Part shown: positions 1-7,843 of the stretch, one piece after another
Position numbering within the stretch: position 1 is the first letter of the stretch
Layout: the number at the start of each line of letters is the position of its first letter
DNA from: Synergistaceae bacterium
Lineage (GTDB): Bacteria > Synergistota > Synergistia > Synergistales > Aminobacteriaceae
Direction: 5' to 3'
NCBI GenBank assembly: GCA_018436785.1
Contig: JAHDKR010000048.1
Location: 62,001 to 126,000 of the forward strand
Length of the DNA stretch: 64,000 nucleotides
Notes under the pieces: model-generated
Database searches by the model: none
The model's input: the letters and a program-made list of their open reading frames with translations, nothing else
What the model was told of the DNA's origin: nothing
Program-made: the position numbers and the translations under genes

Positions 1-2332
1 GAAGAGCTGTGGAGGGATCAAGGTGTCTTCGTACGGATGCGGCGCCGGAAGAATGCCTCTTGCAGAGCGCGATCAGGGCGTTCATTTGCTTCATATTGAA
101 GCCGGCTTTCGCGTTCTCCAGAAGAGGCAGAAGCGTCGTCCCGAGCTCCGCGAACGGTAGGTATATCCGGTCCGGAAGCGCGATCCGGAGCGCCCGGGAA
201 AGATGATTCGCCGCCTCGTCCTCGCGTCCTTCCTCTGTGTATGCGGCGGCGAGGCAGATATGCTGACAGAGGCGGGGGAGCTCATAGTTCATCCCGTGCG
301 CAAACTCCATGGCCGGTTCCGTCAGCCCGTACAGCTCCGGAAAACGCTTTTCCAGAAGCAGCAGCTTCCCGTAGAGTATGAGGCCGCAGGCGTGCCCCTG
401 GATATAGAGCGTTTTCTTGATGCTTTCAACGTCGCGAAGCCAATCGGGGATTCCCTCGGTTCTCCCCAGTAAGAGATCGAGCGAGGCAAGAGAGAGTTCG
501 ACCATGCGGACGACGGATCTTTCGGGAAATTCCTTTCGGTATCCGCACAGGCTCTTGCGGGCCGTCGCGTATGCCTCTCCGTCGCCTCGAAGAACTGCAA
601 GGCGCGCAAGCACAAGTTCCGCGCATAAGGAGATGGAGGTTTGACGAGCGCTCCGGGCCTGGTAGAGCGCTTTATGGCTTGCCGCCTCTGCTTCGGTCTC
701 CTCGCCCCGGTACAGGCAGGCTTCGGCCCGCATCACGCTGTCCGCCCCCGTGCCGTGACCGTTGGACAGCTTCACGTACCAGGGCATGCATTCCCCCATA
801 AGCGCAAGTTCCGTATCGAGTTCCCCGCTCTTGCTCCAGTAGAGGCAGAGCACCGACGCAACGCCGAACGTCCACGGCGTCGAGCCGAACACAACTGTCT
901 TCGGAGGAGCGCCGTCGTCGGACATGTTCAAATGGAGAAGGGCCTCTCTATGGTATGCGCTCATTTTCGCGATATCGTTGAACTCTGTAAAGGAGAGCAG
1001 CAGCGCCGTTTCCCCCCTGATACGCGACACCGTCGATTCCGGGAGCCCGGAGGGAGCGTCCGCAATCGCGCGCAACAGGCGGACCATCTGCGAAAAACAC
1101 GCGCCTTTGCCGCTTTTCATGAACTGAAACGCGAATGTGAGGACAGCGAACGGGTACTCTCGAAGAGTGCGTTCCGGGCATTCCCCGACGATCCGCTCAA
1201 GAAAGCCGACGATGTCTTTTTCCTTCTGTTCGTTCAAATAACTTGTCGTGAGCGGCATTGAGAGAATGGCGCCGTAGTCCCGAACCCTGGAGAAAAACTG
1301 CGCGGCCGGAAAGTAATCCGAAGCGGCGGCGCAGGCTGCGCCCGCCCTGCGAATCATGATCTCCGCGAATTCGCGGGGTTGGTTCTCGAAGCGCTGTTTC
1401 AGATAGTCGTTCAGGATGCTGTGGAGAGAATAGACGCCTTTGTCCGCGATGTACGAGATAAAAAAACCGTTTTTCAGCATCTTGAGCAGGTGTTCCGGCA
1501 AGGTCGGGCCCCCTGCCATGATAGCCGCCTGTCTGGGGGAGAAAGCGTCGAGGAGAGAGAGCCCAAGGAGGAATTCATGTTCTTCCCCGGTCATTCTGTT
1601 CCATATCGCCGTTTCGACGAGCGCGTCCATGTCGCGCGCGTCGGCGAACGCCCCCGTTTCCATGTAGTTCGAGGCCTGGAGCAGGATGGCGGAGACCCAT
1701 CCTTCGGAGACGCTCTGAATCCGGTCGATTTCCTTCTCCGTCATGCGTGCTCCGGCCGTACGGCAGAGTCGCGCCGTATTCTCGCGGTCGAAGAAGAAAT
1801 CTCTCGTTCCCAGTCTGTGTATGTTTGCGTCCTGAACCGCGATTTCAAAAGTCGGAAGAGGCTGGGTTATGAAGAGCATGTGGAGATTCGGGTTTGAATG
1901 CGCGGAAAAGGCGTGCGCAATATGGTACGGGATCGGACTTTCAAACAGTTGATAGTTGTCGATCACAAGAAACGTCGCGGCATCGCAGCGGCACTCGCGC
2001 ATCAGCTCCGCGATATCGGGAAGCGTTTCGACCGTTGGGGGGAACAACTCCTTCAGTCTTCGCGCAACGTCGATATCCACATTCCCGAACAGTCTGCACA
2101 CACCTTCCCACACCTTCGAGGGGTGTTCGCCGAAGCATGTGTACCAGCTCTGTCTGCTGTTGTGCTGAAGACTCTTTAAAAATTCTCTGACGGCTGTCGT
2201 CTTGCCGAAGCCGGACGGCGCTTCCACTATGGTGACCGGGAACGCGGATATTCCGTCCAGGCGTGCCGACAGGCGTTGAGGGAAGACGAACGTCGTCTCG
2301 CTACGGGGTAATCGGTTTTCTGTCTCTCGCAT
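1..2332 (-). CDS. MalT/LuxR-type ATP-dependent transcriptional regulator (3' end outside window)
   Basis: The frame opens at an ATG (2330-2332) behind a GGAGAGAG ribosome site and stays open to the left edge, so about 777 codons are seen and the C-terminal DNA-binding domain is missing. The N-terminus holds a P-loop (EAPSGFGKTT, about residue 37) followed by a Walker-B-like stretch ending in VIDNYQ, the layout of STAND-class ATPases such as MalT. It is clearly paralogous to the complete regulator at 7844-10333, which has the same P-loop, VIDNYQL and FITQ segments at matching spacing. By family it would be a signal-dependent activator with a TPR sensor region and a C-terminal LuxR helix-turn-helix. 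The signal is unknown. It lies downstream of exported-protein genes on the same strand, and a 52-bp palindrome sits just upstream of its start. Confidence 0.85.
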   Translation of the reverse strand, partial: MRETENRLPRSETTFVFPQRLSARLDGISAFPVTIVEAPSGFGKTTAVREFLKSLQHNSRQSWYTCFGEHPSKVWEGVCRLFGNVDIDVARRLKELFPPTVETLPDIAELMRECRCDAATFLVIDNYQLFESPIPYHIAHAFSAHSNPNLHMLFITQPLPTFEIAVQDANIHRLGTRDFFFDRENTARLCRTAGARMTEKEIDRIQSVSEGWVSAILLQASNYMETGAFADARDMDALVETAIWNRMTGEEHEFLLGLSLLDAFSPRQAAIMAGGPTLPEHLLKMLKNGFFISYIADKGVYSLHSILNDYLKQRFENQPREFAEIMIRRAGAACAAASDYFPAAQFFSRVRDYGAILSMPLTTSYLNEQKEKDIVGFLERIVGECPERTLREYPFAVLTFAFQFMKSGKGACFSQMVRLLRAIADAPSGLPESTVSRIRGETALLLSFTEFNDIAKMSAYHREALLHLNMSDDGAPPKTVVFGSTPWTFGVASVLCLYWSKSGELDTELALMGECMPWYVKLSNGHGTGADSVMRAEACLYRGEETEAEAASHKALYQARSARQTSISLCAELVLARLAVLRGDGEAYATARKSLCGYRKEFPERSVVRMVELSLASLDLLLGRTEGIPDWLRDVESIKKTLYIQGHACGLILYGKLLLLEKRFPELYGLTEPAMEFAHGMNYELPRLCQHICLAAAYTEEGREDEAANHLSRALRIALPDRIYLPFAELGTTLLPLLENAKAGFNMKQMNALIALCKRHSSGAASVRRHLDPSTAL

Positions 2333-2368
2333 GGCGTCTCTCTCCGTTCATCCCGATAGTAAAATGCA

Positions 2369-2420
2369 AAACTTTTTGGAGACGCTCCGGCTATAATGTC
2401 GGAGCGTCTCCAAAAAGTTT
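2369..2420. repeat. Perfect 21-bp inverted repeat with 10-nt centre
   Basis: Arms 2369-2389 and 2400-2420 are exact reverse complements. The 10-nt centre contains TATAAT (2392-2397, plus strand). The GC-rich core of the stem is flanked by T5 on its 5' side and A5 on its 3' side on either strand, the reverse of an intrinsic terminator. It lies in the 179-bp gap between the exported-protein gene at 2512 and the regulator start at 2332. No second copy was found in the window. It may be an operator or a mobile-element relic. Confidence 0.9.
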
Positions 2421-2511
2421 ACAGCAAACGCCGGGAATGTGCACAGCCTTCTGAATACCGCTCGCTGTTTATGTGCGTCACGGCGTCAACGCGGAGAAAT
2501 CGCGGGACTCT

Positions 2512-3705
2512 TTATCCCGCGGCAGGCACGGGAACGGATATTTCCCGTTCGTTAATTTTTTCTTCGCCGGCCCAGTCTTTGGGAGAGCGGACCGAAGTTT
2601 CCAGGATCGTGATCTTTTCCCCGTCTTCCGAAACAGATACAAACGAGAAGTTTTTTGTGACGGAAGCCTCTTTCAAAGGTATCGTTTCCTCCACGGCCGA
2701 ATCATACAGGATAACGGACAGTTGCAGACCGTAGGAAAGGCCGGGAAACGCACCCCCCTCGCGAATACCGTCGATCCTGGTAAAGACGATGCGCATTCCG
2801 TCGTCCAGCCACGCGATTTCTTCGCGCAGGCCGCTGAACTCGGCTTGTTTCTCCATGCCCTCCGCGTACACGTCGAAGAACATGTCGGGTCTTGCTCCGC
2901 TTCCCCGGACGAGGATCAGGCGATCGCCCGCAGGGCTCCAAAGAAGATCCTGGTATTCGTTTTCGTTGTCCAGAGGGATGAAGGTCATAAATTCTCCTTC
3001 GGATCCGAAAAACCAGACGCCCGTTTCTTTTTCCGTTACTGCGTCGGATGTTCCCGTCCCGATTACGGCCCAGTTCGCGATCCCGTTGTCCAGTCCGGAT
3101 GGAATATCGTACACTTCGCAGTCAAGAGGCGTTCCGTCTTTCTGCACGCGGCCGTTTACGAGAGCAAAAGCGTCTGTCCGGAGTTCCTTGCCGCCGGCAT
3201 CCTCCGGTGCGATCATCAACGTTTCCTCCAGGCACGCGACTATGGGGGCGAAACGTTCCCGCTCTTCAACGGGGTAGACGAGGATGAACGAAGCCCAGTT
3301 GTTCGCATTGATACTTCCGTATTCGTGGAAGAGGCGTTCGTTCCCGTCCTTCCCGCCGTCGTCGCTGTAGATCACTCTGTACCAGTCGGGACCGCTTTCT
3401 TCGGAGCCGGGCACGATATGCGCCACGTTTTCGAGTCTGCTCCGCAGCCTGCGTTCTCCGTCTTCTTCAAGGACGTTGTAGCCTCCCGAGAGCGTCAGCG
3501 CGTACTTCCCTTCCGAAGCGCTCAGCCAGACGCCGTCTCCGTTTTCCGGCTCATCTCTTTCCGTGTAGATATCGGCGTATTCCACAGAGTAGCCGAAGCG
3601 CTCGTTGACGTAGGTTGTCCACTGTTCCTCGGTTGCAAAAGCGGGGAGCGTGCACGTCAAAACAAAGAGCAGCGCCGAAGCGCATAACAAGGGTGTTTTT
3701 TTCAA
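2512..3705 (-). CDS. Exported protein of unknown function, propeller-like C-terminal half
   Basis: 397 residues with a clear signal peptide (about 24 residues, ending LPAFA). The first half opens with an FGYSVEY segment seen in many exported proteins of unknown function. The second half, from about residue 170, is paralogous to the C-terminal half of the protein at 4459-5727: both carry GVWFF, then F(I/L)PL, then SP(A/D)G, an RxD plus TRID region, KEA(S/T), and end in PAAG. The SPxG and DxG spacing resembles TolB/WD40-like beta-propeller blades, but no named family can be assigned. It is one of four exported proteins lying between two MalT-type regulators on the same strand. No catalytic motif is visible. 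Confidence 0.85.
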   Translation of the reverse strand: MKKTPLLCASALLFVLTCTLPAFATEEQWTTYVNERFGYSVEYADIYTERDEPENGDGVWLSASEGKYALTLSGGYNVLEEDGERRLRSRLENVAHIVPGSEESGPDWYRVIYSDDGGKDGNERLFHEYGSINANNWASFILVYPVEERERFAPIVACLEETLMIAPEDAGGKELRTDAFALVNGRVQKDGTPLDCEVYDIPSGLDNGIANWAVIGTGTSDAVTEKETGVWFFGSEGEFMTFIPLDNENEYQDLLWSPAGDRLILVRGSGARPDMFFDVYAEGMEKQAEFSGLREEIAWLDDGMRIVFTRIDGIREGGAFPGLSYGLQLSVILYDSAVEETIPLKEASVTKNFSFVSVSEDGEKITILETSVRSPKDWAGEEKINEREISVPVPAAG

Positions 3706-3816
3706 GATTCATTTCTCCTCTCGATTATTGAGACGCCCGGGAGCATCCTTTCCAGCGAAACTGGTTTTCTCGGCGAAGAGCGCAGCGGAAGAAGCTCTTT
3801 TGATACAACCTCAAAA

Positions 3817-4365
3817 CTACCTATGGCTTCGAACCTGAAAATCGAGACTCCATTTGTCGAACTTGAAATTGAATTTTTTGAACGCCGCTTCGTTGGTCGT
3901 CTTCCAGCTGCCGTCATACGGCTTGATAAGTTTATTGAGAGGTATCGTATGTTCGTATTTATACACCTGTCCGGGGTACCATTCGCCTTTGTAGGGATTC
4001 GTCCCGGTCATGCCGAACTTTACGTTCCAGTGTGCCGGTTTCCATGTTGTAGAATTCTTGCCGTCAAAAAAATACTGCGTAGTACTCGTCATTTGCACGA
4101 TCGTGAAAACACCGTTCCAGCGAATTTTTCGATCAAAAATCGCCGTGATGATGTCGCCGTTTTTGCTGTTGTTGATGATGTCGAATTTGTGCACCAGAAG
4201 CAGGTGATTCCCGTCGCCGACTTTCGTGTTTTTTTGCTTCCGCAGTTGCGTTCCCGTGTACTTGACCGTCACCCAGTCGGGTTTTGCCAGAGCGGCGGAA
4301 GAGAATGCCAGCATCAGCAGCACCGCGATGCCCGCAAACAGTCCGAGCCTGTTCTTCTCTCTCAT
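3817..4365 (-). CDS. Small exported protein of unknown function
   Basis: 182 residues with a strong signal peptide (MREKNRLGLFAGIAVLLMLA..., cleavage probably after ALA at about residue 27). The mature part is basic and rich in aromatic residues and Lys/Asn, with no cysteine, which suggests a secreted beta-sheet domain. It lies between two larger exported proteins, separated from the upstream one (4459-5727) by an intrinsic terminator at 4393-4432, so it probably has its own promoter or depends on read-through. Not recognised as a known family. It shows no similarity by eye to its neighbours. Confidence 0.8.
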   Translation of the reverse strand: MREKNRLGLFAGIAVLLMLAFSSAALAKPDWVTVKYTGTQLRKQKNTKVGDGNHLLLVHKFDIINNSKNGDIITAIFDRKIRWNGVFTIVQMTSTTQYFFDGKNSTTWKPAHWNVKFGMTGTNPYKGEWYPGQVYKYEHTIPLNKLIKPYDGSWKTTNEAAFKKFNFKFDKWSLDFQVRSHR

Positions 4366-4392
4366 TTATTTCCCCCCATTTTTATAAAAAAT

Positions 4393-4432
4393 CGTATTTG
4401 CTGCGGGAAACTCCTCTCCCGCAGCAAATACG
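4393..4432 (-). terminator. Intrinsic terminator after exported-protein gene
   Basis: Perfect 16-bp arms 4393-4408 and 4417-4432 with an 8-nt loop, followed on the minus strand by ATTTTTTATAAAA. It sits just after the stop of the gene at 4459-5727. Confidence 0.85.
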
Positions 4433-4458
4433 CCCAAAAACAGGCGTTCCGTTACGCT

Positions 4459-5727
4459 TTACCCTGCCGCGGGAATCTCTACTTTTATTTCCCGCGTTGT
4501 GATTTTTTCCTCGTCGCCCCAATCCTTTTCCGACTTCACGGAGTCTTCCTGAATGACAAACGAGCCGCCGTCGTCCGATAATCCGCCGTACCAGTAGTTC
4601 TTCATCGTAGTCGCTTCTTTCAGAACGACCAGCTCCTCCGCTACGGTGTCGTACATCACCGCCGAGAGGCGAAGAGCGGCCATTGAAAAAGTCCCGTTTT
4701 CCGTCTCGCGAACGTCGTCGATCCGGGTCATCGCAAAACGGCCCACGTCAATCCACGAAGCGGATTCCCTCGTCCCCGGGATTTCAATTTTTTGCTCCAT
4801 TGTTTCCAACTCGTACAGAATGTACGTCATGTCGGCCCGAACTCCGCTTCCGCTCATCAGGAGGAAATAACTCCCGTCCGGGCTGAAAATGATGTCTTGG
4901 CATTCGCCGGCGCTCTCGAGCGGCAGGAACGTCAGAAAGGCCCCGTCTTCCGAAAAGAACCAGACGCCGGTTTCGTTTTCTGCTGCGGGGCTCGCTTCTT
5001 CCGCCCCGACGACGCTCCAAAAACGCGCCGTGCCTTCAATTTCCGGAGGTACATCGTGCACTTCCGCTTCAATAATTTCTTCGCCCTTATACACGCGTTC
5101 ATCCTTCAGTGAAAATGCGTGAACGTCAGTCGCAGCGGCTTCCACCCCTTCCTGCTCGACGAGAGCGAGGTTCGCGAGGATTTTCTCCGCATCGCTTTTT
5201 TTGAAAGTCCTGTTCGTTGTCTCCCATGTTACTTCAGCCATAAAAAGAAACGGGTCGGTCTCTATGAACAGGACCATGTGGGAGAGTCCCATATCTGATT
5301 CCGCGTATCTCACGACCTGGCAGGGGTAGGAGAAACTTGCGCTGATTATTTCCGGGGCTTTCGTGAATGTCATTTTTTTCGCGTCGGAGCTTTCCCAGAA
5401 ATCCTCAGAGCCGATAAATTCGCGAAGAACACTTTTGTCGAGGTTCTGAAGTTTTTTCTCCGCGTCTACCGAAGCCGAAAACCGCCCCACTGCGAGCGTT
5501 ACGGCAGGGCCGTCGCCCCCCTCGCCCCAACTGTAGACGAACCATGGTTTTTCATCGTCGCCGTCCGAATAGTCTTCGATCGACGCGTCTTCGGGCAGCC
5601 CGTTCGCTTGTATCCATAGCCCTTTCACCCATGCATCCGGTGCATCGCCGGCGCTCGCGGCGTTCGCGAAGCAAAAGGGCGCGCCAAAAACACAGAAAAG
5701 CGAAATGTACAGTATTACCTTTTTCAT
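4459..5727 (-). CDS. Exported two-module protein of unknown function (GLW module plus propeller-like domain)
   Basis: 422 residues with a signal peptide (cleavage near residue 22-26, ANAASAG). Mature residues about 32-190 form a module opening with KGLWIQANGLPE and containing FSYPCQVVRY. The same module occurs twice in the protein at 5842-7608 (KGLWLEIPGLPE and EGLWLRIPDFPDD, each with a SYP plus A-Y segment). Residues about 200-422 match the C-terminal half of the protein at 2512-3705. The protein is therefore a mosaic that links its two neighbours, evidence that the cluster evolved by module shuffling. No enzymatic motif is seen. It is expected outside the cytoplasmic membrane. Confidence 0.85.
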   Translation of the reverse strand: MKKVILYISLFCVFGAPFCFANAASAGDAPDAWVKGLWIQANGLPEDASIEDYSDGDDEKPWFVYSWGEGGDGPAVTLAVGRFSASVDAEKKLQNLDKSVLREFIGSEDFWESSDAKKMTFTKAPEIISASFSYPCQVVRYAESDMGLSHMVLFIETDPFLFMAEVTWETTNRTFKKSDAEKILANLALVEQEGVEAAATDVHAFSLKDERVYKGEEIIEAEVHDVPPEIEGTARFWSVVGAEEASPAAENETGVWFFSEDGAFLTFLPLESAGECQDIIFSPDGSYFLLMSGSGVRADMTYILYELETMEQKIEIPGTRESASWIDVGRFAMTRIDDVRETENGTFSMAALRLSAVMYDTVAEELVVLKEATTMKNYWYGGLSDDGGSFVIQEDSVKSEKDWGDEEKITTREIKVEIPAAG

Positions 5728-5841
5728 TTCACTGAAACCTCCAATCTATGTATGGTTTTGAACCAAATTCCGGGGGTTCGTTTGCCAAACATGTATTCAG
5801 TGCGTATCCTGTTTCCTTTTTTTCTCTCCGGCGCTCTTTCC

Positions 5842-7608
5842 CTATTGGTTAAAAGTTTCCGGGTTGACGTTGAGGATTATGCACGCCGCATCCCACACGC
5901 TCAAATCCTTTCGCCAGTCGTAGAAATTGTTCATCGCCTGCGCGAAAATGTCCGCTTCCCAGTCGTCCGTGGCGACTCCCATATCGCTGAAAATTTTTAT
6001 CAGTTCTCCGCCCAGCTCGACACGCTCCGCGTCCGTCGTCGTTCCGTACCAGTGCATCTCACCCGCTTTTTTGAAACGCTCCACTCTCTCCGCATGGACT
6101 TCGAGGGCTTTCTCCGCGGTCGCTGTGTCTAGATCGATCTCCTCGAAGAGCCCCTCGTTTTCCGCCTGAACCATACACCATTCAAAGGCAAGGTCAAAGT
6201 CCGGTTTCTCTATTCGCTCGACTTCGAGGGACGACGCCCAGCGGCTCCGCTCGCCGAGGTCTCCTTCGTTCTCCTCGAATTCCGCGGTCTCGCCGCCGAA
6301 TTGAGAGTGTTCGTAGAGTGTCACCCTGTACCCCGGACATACGGCTACGGAACACACGCTGTCGTTGGGAATGTCGAAGCCGTTGCCCAAGTCGTATTTG
6401 CCCGGCGCGGGGATGTGCCACGCAATGCCCCGAAACTCCGGAAGCGAATAGACGACGGCGACGAAATCCAGCGTTTTCTCGTCGTCCTCCCCGGTTTTGT
6501 CGTCGAACACATCGCCTTTGCCTTCTTCGCCGTCGACGAGCTTCATGTGTGTGAACCACTCTTCGCTCCTGTCGGAGTACTCGCCGAACGTGTCCGCCGC
6601 GCCCGCGGCTTGGATGAGGAAAACGTAATCGTCGGCGAATACGCCGAGTATCGCGACCCTTTTGGCGTCCTCGTCTTCACCGATTTTATATTCCGCCGTC
6701 ATACACGGGTACGAGAGCAGTTCGGAGAAGTCGTTCGCCCCCGCGTCGAACTCGATGTCGTCAGCGTCGCCGCCGCTGTCCTTCACGCTCTCCACAATCG
6801 ATTCCTTTACTTTTTCGGGCGTTGTTTCGTCACAGGCGGGCGTCCTGTAGATGCCGAGCACGAGTGCGCCGTCATCAAGAGCGCGAATGTAGGTGACTTC
6901 ACCGTCGTCGTCCGCGGTAAACTCTAGAACTTCCGCGTCGTCCGGAAAGTCCGGAATCCGAAGCCACAGCCCTTCGACACCCGCGTCTGCTCTCGTGGCA
7001 TGCCTGTCTTGGGATTCGTCTTCGCTTCCGTTTGCCCGGGATGGATCTCGATCAAAGATTTTCATGTCCTCGAACCAGTCTTTCATTTCATCCGCGTCGT
7101 AGTCATCCATGTGATCGGCTGCGAGCGAGAGATGCACGCGGAAGATCCACTCGTCGGTGAAGATGAAAATGTCCTGGTTCCCTCTCATGTCCTCGTCTTC
7201 GCCGGTCGTATACAGCGCTGTCGCGACCGGGTACGAGTAAATCTCTTCGAGTTCCTCGACGGATTCGGTGATTTCGACGTCGTTCGGGTCGATTTCGATG
7301 TCCTTGCGGAGACTTTGCAGTCTGACGACCAATTTACCGGTATCGCCGGGACCTAAGGCTTCGCCGTTTCTGTCCGCCGAGTAAATCCTTTCGATCGATA
7401 CTTTCAGTATGCCGCCGTCGAAATCCCGCTCGAAGTACGCCTCGCCCTCGCCGTCCGACTGGATATTGAATGTTGTGGAACTTGCCTCCGGGAGACCCGG
7501 AATCTCGAGCCACAACCCCTTCACCTTGCCGTCGCCGGCTTGTACAGGAGCCGCGAACAGCGCGAACGCCAGAGCAAAGACAAAAAATGTACCAATACGC
7601 TTCCTCAT
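5842..7608 (-). CDS. Exported protein with two GLW modules and a beta/gamma-crystallin domain
   Basis: The start is placed at the ATG at 7608, behind GGAGGAACAAGT. This gives 588 residues and a proper signal peptide (MRKRIGTFFVFALAFALFAA). The frame is open further upstream to 7701, but that stretch is only a basic, low-complexity extension. Two repeats of a GLW module follow (residues about 25-180 and 200-355). Residues about 380-466 match the double Greek-key beta/gamma-crystallin fold: VYSLPEFRG, GKYDLG, then NDSVCS, YRVTLYEHSQFGG, and a closing WASSLEVE. The NDSVCS segment resembles the N/D-N/D-x-S/T-S calcium-binding motif of this family. The second motif (RWASS) is degenerate. The C-terminus is helical and unassigned. 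Bacterial proteins with this fold often bind Ca2+ outside the cell. Confidence 0.85.
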   Translation of the reverse strand: MRKRIGTFFVFALAFALFAAPVQAGDGKVKGLWLEIPGLPEASSTTFNIQSDGEGEAYFERDFDGGILKVSIERIYSADRNGEALGPGDTGKLVVRLQSLRKDIEIDPNDVEITESVEELEEIYSYPVATALYTTGEDEDMRGNQDIFIFTDEWIFRVHLSLAADHMDDYDADEMKDWFEDMKIFDRDPSRANGSEDESQDRHATRADAGVEGLWLRIPDFPDDAEVLEFTADDDGEVTYIRALDDGALVLGIYRTPACDETTPEKVKESIVESVKDSGGDADDIEFDAGANDFSELLSYPCMTAEYKIGEDEDAKRVAILGVFADDYVFLIQAAGAADTFGEYSDRSEEWFTHMKLVDGEEGKGDVFDDKTGEDDEKTLDFVAVVYSLPEFRGIAWHIPAPGKYDLGNGFDIPNDSVCSVAVCPGYRVTLYEHSQFGGETAEFEENEGDLGERSRWASSLEVERIEKPDFDLAFEWCMVQAENEGLFEEIDLDTATAEKALEVHAERVERFKKAGEMHWYGTTTDAERVELGGELIKIFSDMGVATDDWEADIFAQAMNNFYDWRKDLSVWDAACIILNVNPETFNQ

Positions 7609-7767
7609 ACTTGTTCCTCCATTCCTCTCGATATGTCCGTCCTTGAGCCGGAAGGCGTCGATATTCAGTCGACGGCGTCTTTTCTTCCGTCTCTTTCGCA
7701 AATAACGGCATCAAGGGGCGACAGAGCGCCTCTTCCAAGGAGACGATACACTGCTTTCAAGGTTTGT

Positions 7768-7793
7768 GGAATCACCCGTTCGGGTGGTATTCC
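7768..7793. repeat. Imperfect inverted repeat in the gap before the crystallin-type gene
   Basis: ACCCG/CGGGT form the core with GGAAT/ATTCC outside. The site lies in the 235-bp gap between the regulator end (7844) and the exported-protein start (7608), next to a C/G-rich run. There is no T-run, so it is not a good terminator. It could be a binding site for one of the flanking regulators. Confidence 0.4.
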
Positions 7794-7843
7794 CGGGGGG
7801 ATTCCCTGGAAGGACACGGGAGGGAGCGGTTGAATCGTGTTTT

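Noticed and set aside
2369-2420. Intrinsic terminator
   Set aside because: The T-run precedes and the A-run follows the stem on both strands, the reverse of a terminator.
2473-3687. 404-codon plus-strand ORF
   Set aside because: Lies wholly opposite the exported-protein gene, lacks a ribosome site and encodes no recognisable domain. It is a shadow frame.
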